Below are positions 34,040-41,783 of a DNA stretch of 64,000 bases, piece after piece (the first letter of the stretch is position 1; every line of letters starts with the position of its first letter). The DNA is taken from assembly GCF_036013745.1 (NCBI RefSeq), contig NZ_CP107880.1, positions 1,922,001-1,986,000 on the forward strand, given 5' to 3'. This DNA is from Streptomyces sp. NBC_00483. Lineage in GTDB: Bacteria; Actinomycetota; Actinomycetes; Streptomycetales; Streptomycetaceae. Both the position numbers and the translations under genes were made by a program. Under the pieces are notes generated by a model that made no database searches, was not told the origin of the DNA, and worked only from the letters and a program-made list of their open reading frames with translations.

Positions 34040-34175
34040 GCGCCCCCGCGCTCCGGTCGCAGGCCACTCTCCACGCGCCTATGCCCGGGGTGACGTACCG
34101 ATCACTGTTCGCGCAGGCTACCCACGCCCTGATCGTTTCAAAAGACGGATTCCAGCCAGCGGTCACCCGCCCCCG

Positions 34176-36776
34176 TCAGAACATCGCGTGCCCGCTCCCG
34201 CCCCCGTCACCGTCGTCCAGCGGGCGCCTCGCCTCAGCCAGCGCGACGACGTGGACGAACCACTCCAGTACGGTGCGGATCTCCTCCCCATGGTCCGCGA
34301 AGACCTCCAGGGGGAAGGAGGGGCGCAGATCCAGTTTCGCCTCGGCGAGATCGATGCCGTCGATCTTGTTGAGGCGGGTCATCAGTTCGCGGCGCAGCGG
34401 TTCGTCGTCGAAGGGAGGACGGCGCTTCAGGTGCTGGAAGACCACCTCGACCACGCCGGTCACGGGGTAGAGCGTGACCGGCCACAGGACGCGCGGGCGC
34501 GGATCGTCGTCCACCTGGATCGCGGGATAGCAGCTGGTCTCGCTCGCCTTGCCGTAGTCGCGGTATCCGCCGAGTTCCTCCCAGGCGGACAGCGCGGCCC
34601 GTACGCCGTCGGCGGTCGACGGCGTCTGGTTGTCGCGCAGTTGAGCCTCGAAGCGGGCATCGGCCGACAGCTGTGCATGATCCGGGGAGGGGGTGGGAAC
34701 GGCGAAGTCCTCGGGGTCCCTTCCGAGGAGGGCCGCCAGTTCCGTGGCGGTCAGCCGCTGGGATCGGCGGGCACGGCCGGCATCGTCGAAGGAGATGCCT
34801 TCAGCCTCCAGGAGAGCGCGCGGATCGCCCTGGTCGTGCCCGTCGGCCCAGCGGAATCCTTCGGCGACCCGACCGTCGGCGGTCAGCACCCGGTGGGCCC
34901 CGTACACCCCCGCTTTCGACACCAGGTAGTTGCCGACAGGCATGGCGTGCGTACCGACGAGGGCAGCGAGCTCTCCGTACGTCGTCCAGGTGCCAGTGGG
35001 CATGGCCCGCAGGGCCGCGCGCAGCTCCGTCCAGACCGGCGACTGGGCGTCGGCGGGGGCCAGGTCCTCGATCGGCCCGGGCCACAACTCCAGGGCGCGT
35101 TCCGTCAGTTCTTCGGCGCGGGTGAGGATCTCGGCCCGTCCCCAGCGGGCCTGCGCGGCGATCTGCTGGTTCATCCGCAGGGCACTGGCGTCGAGGATCT
35201 CCTGCTTGCGGCGGAAGGGGTGGTTGGACAGGCGGGCGTTGTCGGCCGACAGGGTGAGGTTGCCGAGAGTGTGAACGAGTCCGGCGTGCAGTTCGCCGGG
35301 GCTCTGCGCGTCATCGGTCTCCTCGGCGAGGAGGTCGAACCATTCCTGGGCGGGATTCTGCGGCAGGACGTGCTCCACGGTGAGCCGCGCCCTGGCGTAG
35401 TCGACCGGCTCGCTGGCCTCGTAGCTCTCCTCCAGCCTGCGAAGCACTTGGAAACGCTGACCGCCGCGGCCCGCCTTGTAGAAGGCGCGGGTACGGATCG
35501 CCTCGCGGACGGTCTCGTCCCGGGGCCAGAGGCGGGGCCCGGCCGGATGGCGCGACAGGTGCCGCCGTACGGCTTCGGCCGACGGAAGGTTGTTGTCCAG
35601 TTCCTTGGGGAGCTCCATGAAGACCCGGTTGTTGCCCGTCGTGGACAGGCCGGCGAACAGGCGGCGCACCAGATAACTCTCCGCGTACGCGAGGGCCTGG
35701 GCCGCGTCGGCGGCGGATGCCTGCCCGGAGTCCACGCGGTCCAGGAGGTGAAGGGCCAGCGGATAGTGGGTCAGGCCGCCCCACCGGTCGAGCCTCTCCA
35801 GCGCCAGCCGGAGGCCGGGGTCCTGCTCGCGTGCGGGTTCCAGGATCCGCATCAGCCGCTCTGCGCGCTCCGCCAGCGCGGCCACTTCCTGCTCCAGAGC
35901 GGCCTCGCCCCCTCGCAGGGCCTCCAAGCGCTTCTTCTGGTCGCGGTAGGTCTCACTCTGCTTGGCCCGGCTGTTGCCGCTGACCACCAGGTCCAGCCAG
36001 ACAAGGAGTTCGAGATTGTCCGGCCCGAGCAGCTCCTGCATGGGCAACCAGCGGCTGCGGTAGACGGCCTCCCCACGGGTCGGCAGACACATGAAGATGT
36101 AATTGCGCAGGAGGTCGCTCTGACTGAGTCCGACGCCGGTGTTGTTGATCGACTCGAAGATCCGGTAGACATTGTCGCCCTCCGCCGCAGTGATCGCGAC
36201 GATGGACAGCTGCCCGCCCAGTACGGTCTCCACCGCCGCGGTCCACTGCTCTCCACCGCTCTCGGCGCCCTCGGCCAGCGCACCGAGGAAGAAGCGGTAG
36301 GCGGCCCCGATATTGCCCGGGCCGCCCGCGCGCGGAGTGCTCTCGACGCAGGCGGTGAAGGCGTCCCGGTCGGCCTGGGTCGGCAGCAGCCGGTAGTGGT
36401 CGTCGCCCTCGCGGTAGGTGTTGACCAGCAGAAGGTCGTTGATACGGGCGGCCTTCCTGTCCGCGCCGAGCTCCCGGTAGTGGTCGCGCAGGGCGGTGAA
36501 GGCGAGCATCAGGGTGGTGAGCCGTTGCTGCCCGTCGACGACCAGCCAGCGCTGCATCGTCCCAGCGGCGACGCCGGTCGGGGCGAGCACCACCGAACCC
36601 AGGAAGTGCCCGGCCACCGGACGCTCCGCAAGGCGCTCCTCGACCAGCTCCAGGACGTCCTCCCAGAGCTGCCTCAGTTCTTCCTGCTGCCAGCTGTAAG
36701 TACGCTGGTACAGCGGCACCTGGAACTGCATCTCGCCCTGGACGAGCTTGCTGAACGTGGTCTCCTGAGCGTGCAC
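34176..36776 (-). CDS. DUF262-DUF1524 (GmrSD-like) protein fused to an alkyltransferase-like domain
   Basis: An 866-residue protein with three modules. The N-terminus is DUF262, a ParB-like NTPase/DNA-binding unit: QVPLYQRTYSW at ~18-28 and VDGQQRLTTL near 80. DUF1524, an HNH-type nuclease, follows with EHVLPQNPAQEW near 470 and LGNLTLS. Next is an MGMT/ATL-type domain at about 585-650 (PTGTWTTYGELAALVG, VGNYLVSKAG, GAHRVLTADGRV). Where O6-alkylguanine transferases have PCHRV, this has GAHRV, so the acceptor Cys is Ala as in alkyltransferase-like proteins that bind and flip modified guanines without repair. The last ~200 residues are unassigned. GmrSD enzymes cut modified phage DNA, so the ATL module could supply base recognition. 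It is divergent from the helicase at 36880. Confidence 0.85.
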   Translation of the reverse strand: MHAQETTFSKLVQGEMQFQVPLYQRTYSWQQEELRQLWEDVLELVEERLAERPVAGHFLGSVVLAPTGVAAGTMQRWLVVDGQQRLTTLMLAFTALRDHYRELGADRKAARINDLLLVNTYREGDDHYRLLPTQADRDAFTACVESTPRAGGPGNIGAAYRFFLGALAEGAESGGEQWTAAVETVLGGQLSIVAITAAEGDNVYRIFESINNTGVGLSQSDLLRNYIFMCLPTRGEAVYRSRWLPMQELLGPDNLELLVWLDLVVSGNSRAKQSETYRDQKKRLEALRGGEAALEQEVAALAERAERLMRILEPAREQDPGLRLALERLDRWGGLTHYPLALHLLDRVDSGQASAADAAQALAYAESYLVRRLFAGLSTTGNNRVFMELPKELDNNLPSAEAVRRHLSRHPAGPRLWPRDETVREAIRTRAFYKAGRGGQRFQVLRRLEESYEASEPVDYARARLTVEHVLPQNPAQEWFDLLAEETDDAQSPGELHAGLVHTLGNLTLSADNARLSNHPFRRKQEILDASALRMNQQIAAQARWGRAEILTRAEELTERALELWPGPIEDLAPADAQSPVWTELRAALRAMPTGTWTTYGELAALVGTHAMPVGNYLVSKAGVYGAHRVLTADGRVAEGFRWADGHDQGDPRALLEAEGISFDDAGRARRSQRLTATELAALLGRDPEDFAVPTPSPDHAQLSADARFEAQLRDNQTPSTADGVRAALSAWEELGGYRDYGKASETSCYPAIQVDDDPRPRVLWPVTLYPVTGVVEVVFQHLKRRPPFDDEPLRRELMTRLNKIDGIDLAEAKLDLRPSFPLEVFADHGEEIRTVLEWFVHVVALAEARRPLDDGDGGGSGHAMF

Positions 36777-36879
36777 GCGCGTACCCCTCCGACAAGGTGT
36801 GGCAAGACTGCCTCGTCATTCTCCCCCATCCGGGTACGGTGATCAGGAGAACCGACAGGCCGCACGTGCGGAGGCACTC

Positions 36880-39063
36880 ATGGCGACGCTGGGCATCCAC
36901 AAGGACTTCCTGATGGAGTTCGCCCGGCTGGAGAAACCCGTACAGAAGCGGGTCCAGGAGGTCTTCGACAAGTTCGAGGAGCACCGGCACGCGGGCCTGC
37001 ACCTGGAGAAGCTGGAGAATCCGCGCGACCCTCGGATCCGGACCATCCGCGTCAACAAATTCATGCGCGGTGTCGTCCTCGCCCCCGAGTCCGGCGACAG
37101 CTTCCTCCTGCTCAAGGTCATGCCGCACGATGACGCGATCGCCTGGGCTCTCAAGCACCGGGCTACGGTCAACTCGGCGACCCAGGGCATCGAACTGCGC
37201 AACGACGTGGCCCTGGAGCGCGCGACCGCGGGGGTACGGCAACTCGCCGAGGAAGGCGACCGTCGCTTGTTCGGGAAGGTCGGCGACAAGGACCTCGTTC
37301 GGCTCGGCGTCGACGCCGACCTACTGCCGCTGGTCCGGCACCTCGCCGACGAGGCCCATCTCGACGCGCTACGGAAGATCCTCCCCGAGCAGCAGTACGA
37401 CGTACTGGCCGGACTCGCCGCCGGGATGACTCCGGAGGACGTCTGGCGCGAGGTGGTGGCGGTCCAGTTGGAGCACGCCTCACCTTCGGCGTCCCAAGAG
37501 GCCAACGTCGTACCGGGCAGCGACCTGTCCCCGTCGCCCACCGACCCGGACGACCTGTCGGCCGCGATGGCCCGTTCCCGGGGCCGGATCGCTCTGGTCA
37601 CCGGCCCCGACGAGTTGATGGACATCCTGGAGCGGCCGTTCGACGCCTGGCGCGTCTTCCTGCACCCCAGCCAGCACCGGGTCGCCTACCGTCCCTCGTA
37701 CAAGGGTCCTGCGCGCGTCGTGGGCGGTCCCGGCACGGGCAAGACCGTCGTCGCCCTGCACCGTGCCCTGCACCTGGCACAGCGGCTGCCCGCCGATGCC
37801 CCGGACGAGTCCATCCTTCTGACCACGTACACCCGGGACCTCGCCACCGATCTCCGGCGCAGCCTCGAACTCCTCATCCCTGACCCCGCGTTGCGCGCGC
37901 GGATCAGAGTGGCGAACGTGGACGCATTGGCCCACCAGCTCGTGCGGGAAGACCGCAACGCCCCTCTCAACCTGGTCACCGACCAAAAAGAGATCATCGC
38001 GCGCTGGGCCCGGATCGCCCGCCGGACCGGTGTCGACTTCACCGATGTCTTCCTCGATCAGGAGTGGCGGCAGGTAGTACTGGCCCAGGACCTGCGGACG
38101 CCCGAGTCCTATCTGAAGGCGTCACGCACCGGCCGTGGGGCCGCACTCGGGCCGCTCAAGCGGGCCCAGACCTGGCGCGCGGTCGAGGCCTTCACGAAGG
38201 AACTGGTGCTGGCGCAGGAGTGGACGTTCCTTCAGGTCTGTTCGGAAGCCGCCCGGCTGCTCGACGCGCAGGGAGGCGAACGCCCGTATCGCCATGTGGT
38301 GATCGACGAGGCGCAGGATCTCCACCCGGCCCAATGGAGGCTGTTGCGGGCGCTGGTAGCCCCCGGACCGGACGACCTGTTCATCGCCGGTGACACGTAC
38401 CAGCGGATCTACGGCAACAGAGTCTCGCTACGCAGTCTCGGCATCCCGGTGACCGGCCGTTCCACCCGGCTACGCATCAACTACCGCACCACGCAGGAGA
38501 TCTTGGCCTGGTCGACGGCGTTGCTCAGCGGTGAATCGGTCGATGACATGGACGAGGGAACCGAGTCACTGAACGGCTACCGGTCCGCCTTTCACGGCGC
38601 AGCGCCCCGGACTTCAGGAGCCGAGGACAAACTGGAGGAGCTCGCCGGACTAGTGGACCAGGTCCGCGACTGGACGCACAGTGGTGTCGCCCCGCAGGAG
38701 ATCGGCATCGCGGTGCGCTACACCCAGCTCGGCAAGGAGATCAGGCAGGCGCTCGAGCAATCGGGCATGCCAGCCGTGGTGCTCGGCGGCAGGTCGGCGA
38801 CGGGTGACGGAATCCGGATCGGCACGATGCACCGCATGAAAGGGCTGGAGTTCCGCTGTGTCGCGGTAGCCGGGGTCAAGGACGGCACGGTTCCGCTGCG
38901 CAACGCCGTGACGGCCGAGGCAACCGACGCCCAGCAGCACCGCGAGGACCTGCTCGGCGAACTGAGCCTGTTGTTCGTGGCCTGCACCCGGGCTCGGGAG
39001 GCGCTGCGGGTGTCATGGCACGGGGCGCCGAGCCCATTCCTTGCCGCGGTGCGCGCGAAATAG
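36880..39063 (+). CDS. UvrD/Rep-like helicase with RelE-like N-terminal domain
   Basis: The 727-residue protein starts with about 95 residues resembling a RelE/ParE toxin fold (FLMEFARLEKPVQKRVQEVF, then KLENPRDPRIRTIRV and FLLLKVMPHDDAIAWA). A superfamily 1 helicase follows: Walker A GGPGTGKTVVA near 283, Walker B VIDEAQDLHP near 475, GDTYQRIY, a motif V-like GTMHRMKGLEF and motif VI VACTRAREAL near 700. The ATG at 36880 is preceded by GGAGG at a good distance. Similar RelE-like/UvrD fusions are common in actinomycetes, with roles in RNA or DNA processing or defence. It is divergent from the DUF262 gene (103-bp shared gap) and is the last island gene before yjbQ. The 207 bp after it show nothing. 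Confidence 0.87.
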   Translation: MATLGIHKDFLMEFARLEKPVQKRVQEVFDKFEEHRHAGLHLEKLENPRDPRIRTIRVNKFMRGVVLAPESGDSFLLLKVMPHDDAIAWALKHRATVNSATQGIELRNDVALERATAGVRQLAEEGDRRLFGKVGDKDLVRLGVDADLLPLVRHLADEAHLDALRKILPEQQYDVLAGLAAGMTPEDVWREVVAVQLEHASPSASQEANVVPGSDLSPSPTDPDDLSAAMARSRGRIALVTGPDELMDILERPFDAWRVFLHPSQHRVAYRPSYKGPARVVGGPGTGKTVVALHRALHLAQRLPADAPDESILLTTYTRDLATDLRRSLELLIPDPALRARIRVANVDALAHQLVREDRNAPLNLVTDQKEIIARWARIARRTGVDFTDVFLDQEWRQVVLAQDLRTPESYLKASRTGRGAALGPLKRAQTWRAVEAFTKELVLAQEWTFLQVCSEAARLLDAQGGERPYRHVVIDEAQDLHPAQWRLLRALVAPGPDDLFIAGDTYQRIYGNRVSLRSLGIPVTGRSTRLRINYRTTQEILAWSTALLSGESVDDMDEGTESLNGYRSAFHGAAPRTSGAEDKLEELAGLVDQVRDWTHSGVAPQEIGIAVRYTQLGKEIRQALEQSGMPAVVLGGRSATGDGIRIGTMHRMKGLEFRCVAVAGVKDGTVPLRNAVTAEATDAQQHREDLLGELSLLFVACTRAREALRVSWHGAPSPFLAAVRAK

Positions 39064-39270
39064 TCGCCCCGGACAAACCAGACATCATCATCGGATGCCC
39101 GACGTGGCCCGGTCCCCCTCCACGTGCAGTCTTCTGCGCTTGCTCTTACTTGGGAAGCAGGAGCAACCGCAGTACCACCTGGCACCGCCTCCTGACGGAA
39201 CGTCGGGCCACCTGCGGACCCGACGCGTTTGGCGTGGCCGGACTACATCCCGAGAGTCCCCCGGCCCCTC

Positions 39271-39327
39271 TCACCCAAGAAACGACAACCGCACCTGCCG
39301 CCGCGGATTATCCCTGTTGGTGTCCAC
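39271..39327 (-). repeat. yjbQ 3' end, att-like direct repeat copy 3 (right boundary)
   Basis: The 57-bp end of intact yjbQ encodes RRQVRLSFLG and the stop. It is in the same orientation as copies 1 and 2 and matches them at 48 and 50 of 57 positions. Homology to those copies ends at the Asp codon of VDTNRD. Confidence 0.78.
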
Positions 39328-39693
39328 CAAACACACCGACTGCCACGTCCCCAGCTCCAACCCACCCCCCACCACCGGCAACGTCGCATGCGGCGGCACG
39401 ATCGCCGGGAGGACGTGGTCGCGGCCGTGGCCCGGGGAGCCGTGGCTGTGCTGCCAGCGGTCGTCCGCGGGGAGGAGGGTGTGGAGGGCGGCGAGGAGGT
39501 CGTCGTCGCTGCCGGCGCCCGTTTCGATGATGGCGATGCCTGCCGTGGCGTGCGGGACGAAGAGGTTGAGGAGGCCGTCGCGGCCGTGGGCGACCTCGCG
39601 CAAGAAGGACTCGCAGTCGCGGGTGAGGTCGGCGATGCGCTCGGTGGAGCCTGTGGTGATGTCCAGGACTCGGGTCGTGAAGACGTCTGACAT
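39271..39693 (-). CDS. yjbQ: YjbQ family protein (secondary thiamine-phosphate synthase / UPF0047)
   Basis: The complete 140-residue YjbQ/UPF0047 protein has SERIADLTRD-like helix residues, LFVPHATAGIAIIE with the conserved His, DHVLPAIVPPHATLPVVGG and the C-terminal WQSVCLVDTNRD block. Members have weak thiamine-phosphate synthase activity in bacteria. The ATG at 39693 begins MSDVFTTRVLDI, the usual family N-terminus; no Shine-Dalgarno sequence is seen, so it may be leaderless. Its last 18 codons are the target sequence found twice more in the window as orphan ends, so this gene is the integration site of the island and kept its function by receiving an element-borne 3' end. Confidence 0.92.
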   Translation of the reverse strand: MSDVFTTRVLDITTGSTERIADLTRDCESFLREVAHGRDGLLNLFVPHATAGIAIIETGAGSDDDLLAALHTLLPADDRWQHSHGSPGHGRDHVLPAIVPPHATLPVVGGGLELGTWQSVCLVDTNRDNPRRQVRLSFLG

Positions 39694-39778
39694 AGGGACA
39701 TTGTCGCCCGGATGAACTGCGGAGCGCCTGCTCGGGCGACCGGCTGCCGGTACGCATGGTCCACCCGCTGAGACGATA

Positions 39779-39807
39779 TTGACCGTACGTCGACAGCTGG
39801 ATACGTT
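39779..39807 (+). promoter_or_regulatory. Housekeeping-type promoter of the sulfonate operon leader
   Basis: TTGACC (39779-39784) and TACGTT (39802-39807) are separated by exactly 17 bp. The predicted start point, about 7 bases on, falls at 39814/39815, directly on the ATG of the leader peptide, so the message would be leaderless. Confidence 0.6.
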
Positions 39808-39814
39808 CTGCCGC

Positions 39815-39898
39815 ATGTTGCGTTCAGCCATGCTCACCACGCGCGGTCACATCGACCTGCTGCGGGTGGCCTCTGCCGCGTGTCGCCGCGGCTGCTGA
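39815..39898 (+). CDS. Cysteine-containing leader peptide of the sulfonate operon
   Basis: This 27-codon frame has the actinomycete leader-peptide pattern (RGHIDLLRVASAACRRGC) with Cys at 23 and 27, the last residue before the stop. Such peptides sit in front of sulfur-assimilation operons. Ribosome stalling at the Cys codons under cysteine shortage is thought to switch on downstream genes. No Shine-Dalgarno sequence is needed because transcription is predicted to begin at the ATG. The 143 bp to ssuC are pyrimidine-rich, then contain GC-rich repeats around GCTGACGC, possible material for alternative structures or Rho action. An in-frame ATG at 39830 is an alternative start. Confidence 0.75.
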   Translation: MLRSAMLTTRGHIDLLRVASAACRRGC

Positions 39899-40041
39899 CG
39901 CCTTTTCTCGCTTCTTCTGCGCTTCTTCACTCTTCTGCGCTCACCCTCTTCTCGTTGCCGCTTCGGTGTTCGGCCGTGACGGCGCGCCGCTGACGCGCGC
40001 CCGCTGACGCCGAGGCGTGCCCTCGCCTGCCATGGAGTGCC

Positions 40042-40950
40042 ATGAGCACCAGTCATGCCCCGCCCGTTTCGTCCGCCCGGTCGCCCGAGGAGGAACCCGG
40101 GCAGGCCGCCGACAAGGCGTCCGAAGGCCAAGCAGTTGGCCAGTCGCCCGAGCTCGTTCCCCTTGTCCCTTCCTCCACCCGACGCACCCGCGTTCCCCGT
40201 TGGCTGCGCCGTACCAGTGGGCCGTTGCTGCTTCTCGTACTGTGGCAAGTCCTCACGTCTGTAGGGGTGTTGACGCCCGAGGTGTTGGCGTCGCCGGGCA
40301 CCATCGCGCGGGTCGGTGCGGGTCTCGTGTCCGACGGGTCACTGCCCGCGGCCATGGGTGTCTCGCTGCAGCGCGTCGCCGTCGGGCTGCTGTGTGGTGT
40401 CGTCGTCGGGACCGGGCTCGCGCTGGTGTCGGGCCTCTTCCGGGTCGGCGAGGATCTCGTCGACGCGAGTGTGCAGATGCTGCGGACCGTGCCGTTCGTC
40501 GGGCTGATTCCGCTGTTCATCATCTGGTTCGGCATCGGTGAGGCGCCGAAGGTAGCCATCATCACCCTTGGTGTGTCCTTTCCGCTGTACCTGAATGTGT
40601 ACGCCGGGATTCGTGGTGTCGACTCCCAACTCATCGAGGCCGGGGAGTCGTTGGGGCTGAGCCGATGGAAGCTCGTGCGTCATGTCGTGCTGCCGGGCGC
40701 GCTGCCTGGCGCCATGACCGGGTTGCGGTACTCGCTCGGCATCTCGTGGCTGGCGCTCGTCTTCGCCGAGCAGATCAACGCCGACGCCGGCATCGGATTC
40801 CTGATGGTGCAGGCGCGGGACTTCCTGCGCACCGACGTCATCGTCGTCTGCCTGATCGTCTACGCGTTCCTCGGCCTGCTCGCCGACTTCGTCGTCCGTT
40901 CCCTCGAAAGGCTGCTGCTGCAATGGCGACCGACGTTCACCGGCCGGTGA
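40042..40950 (+). CDS. ssuC: Sulfonate ABC transporter permease (SsuC/TauC family)
   Basis: This 302-residue inner-membrane permease has six or so hydrophobic segments after a polar ~55-residue N-terminus. The coupling-loop motif EAGESLGLSRWKLVRHVVLPGALPGAMTG is recognisable (EAA-type, residues ~200-225). It imports alkanesulfonates with SsuB and SsuA. The ATG is preceded by a modest GGAG. It follows the Cys leader peptide, and its last 28 bp overlap the ATPase gene. Confidence 0.9.
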   Translation: MSTSHAPPVSSARSPEEEPGQAADKASEGQAVGQSPELVPLVPSSTRRTRVPRWLRRTSGPLLLLVLWQVLTSVGVLTPEVLASPGTIARVGAGLVSDGSLPAAMGVSLQRVAVGLLCGVVVGTGLALVSGLFRVGEDLVDASVQMLRTVPFVGLIPLFIIWFGIGEAPKVAIITLGVSFPLYLNVYAGIRGVDSQLIEAGESLGLSRWKLVRHVVLPGALPGAMTGLRYSLGISWLALVFAEQINADAGIGFLMVQARDFLRTDVIVVCLIVYAFLGLLADFVVRSLERLLLQWRPTFTGR

Positions 40951-41681
40951 CCCCTTCCCCCAAGACCACCATCGGTGCCGGTTCCGCCGTGCGCGTCGAA
41001 GGTCTCTCCCGTTCCTTTGACGGGCGCGCCGTCATCGATGACCTTCAACTCGACGTAAAGCCAGGGGAGTTCGTCGCCCTGCTCGGGCGCAGCGGGTGCG
41101 GCAAGTCCACGCTGCTGCGCATCCTCGCCGGGCTCGACCGCGACATCGAAGGCACCGTACTCGTACCTCGGCGCAAGGCCGTCGCGTTCCAGGCGCCGCG
41201 GCTCATGCCGTGGAAGCGGGTGTGGCGCAACGTCCTGCTCGGCCTGCCGGGCAAGCCAGAACGCGGCGTCGCCGAGCGGGCGTTGGACGAGGTGGGGCTC
41301 GAGCACCGTACGGACGCCTGGCCCAAGACCCTCTCCGGTGGCGAGGCCCAGCGTGCCTCGCTCGCCCGTGCCCTCGTGCGCGAGCCCGATCTGCTGCTGC
41401 TCGACGAGCCGTTCGGCGCGCTCGACGCGCTGACCCGGATCAAGGCCCAGCGCCTGGTCGGCGAGTTGTGGCAACGGCGGGGCTGTGCCGTGCTGTTGGT
41501 GACCCACGATGTCGAGGAGGCGGTACTGCTCGCCGATCGGGTGCTGGTCATGGACGACGGTGTCATCGCCCACGAGACCCGCGTCGATCTGGAGCGGCCG
41601 CGCGATCTCACCGATCCGCGCTTCGCCGAACTGCGCGCCGAGCTGCTGAACCGGCTGGGTGTGGACGAGTCCTCCCACTGA
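40923..41681 (+). CDS. ssuB: Sulfonate ABC transporter ATPase (SsuB family)
   Basis: The 252-residue ATPase has Walker A GRSGCGKST, signature LSGGEAQRASLARAL, Walker B LLLLDEPFGALDAL and switch His in LLVTHDVEEA. It energises uptake through SsuC. The ATG at 40923 lies within the end of ssuC and gives the normal family length; longer frames reach back into ssuC and are not credible. Followed by a 102-bp gap with a 13-bp tandem repeat before ssuA. Confidence 0.9.
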   Translation: MATDVHRPVTPSPKTTIGAGSAVRVEGLSRSFDGRAVIDDLQLDVKPGEFVALLGRSGCGKSTLLRILAGLDRDIEGTVLVPRRKAVAFQAPRLMPWKRVWRNVLLGLPGKPERGVAERALDEVGLEHRTDAWPKTLSGGEAQRASLARALVREPDLLLLDEPFGALDALTRIKAQRLVGELWQRRGCAVLLVTHDVEEAVLLADRVLVMDDGVIAHETRVDLERPRDLTDPRFAELRAELLNRLGVDESSH

Positions 41682-41685
41682 CCCG

Positions 41686-41737
41686 ATCTCCGCGCCCCAT
41701 CTTCACGCCCCATCTCCGCGCCCCATCTCCGCTCCCC
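41686..41737 (+). repeat. 13-bp tandem repeat x4 between ssuB and ssuA
   Basis: Four consecutive 13-mers of the type ATCTCCGCGCCCC (two exact, one with two changes, one with one) begin four bases after the ssuB stop. The rest of the gap is pyrimidine-rich. Possible roles include an intercistronic transcript-shaping element; none is demonstrated. Confidence 0.9.
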
Positions 41738-41783
41738 TTCTCGCGCTTCTCTCATCGCCCCCCTATTTTTGAACGGACTTGTC

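Larger units (their letters stand above)
7285..39327. mobile_element. 32-kb defence island between yjbQ-end copy 2 and intact yjbQ
   Basis: Left boundary: an orphan yjbQ end 80 bp from the last island gene. Right boundary: the 3' end of intact yjbQ. Everything between is defence or toxin-antitoxin material: DISARM genes, a second methyltransferase, AbiE, PIN, DUF4365, DUF262-ATL and a UvrD-like helicase, plus a decayed WhiJ cluster. Integration at the 3' end of a conserved gene, leaving that gene intact and a displaced 3' end at the far side, is the classic outcome of site-specific integration. No recombinase gene is seen in the window, so it may have been lost or supplied in trans. Confidence 0.65.
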
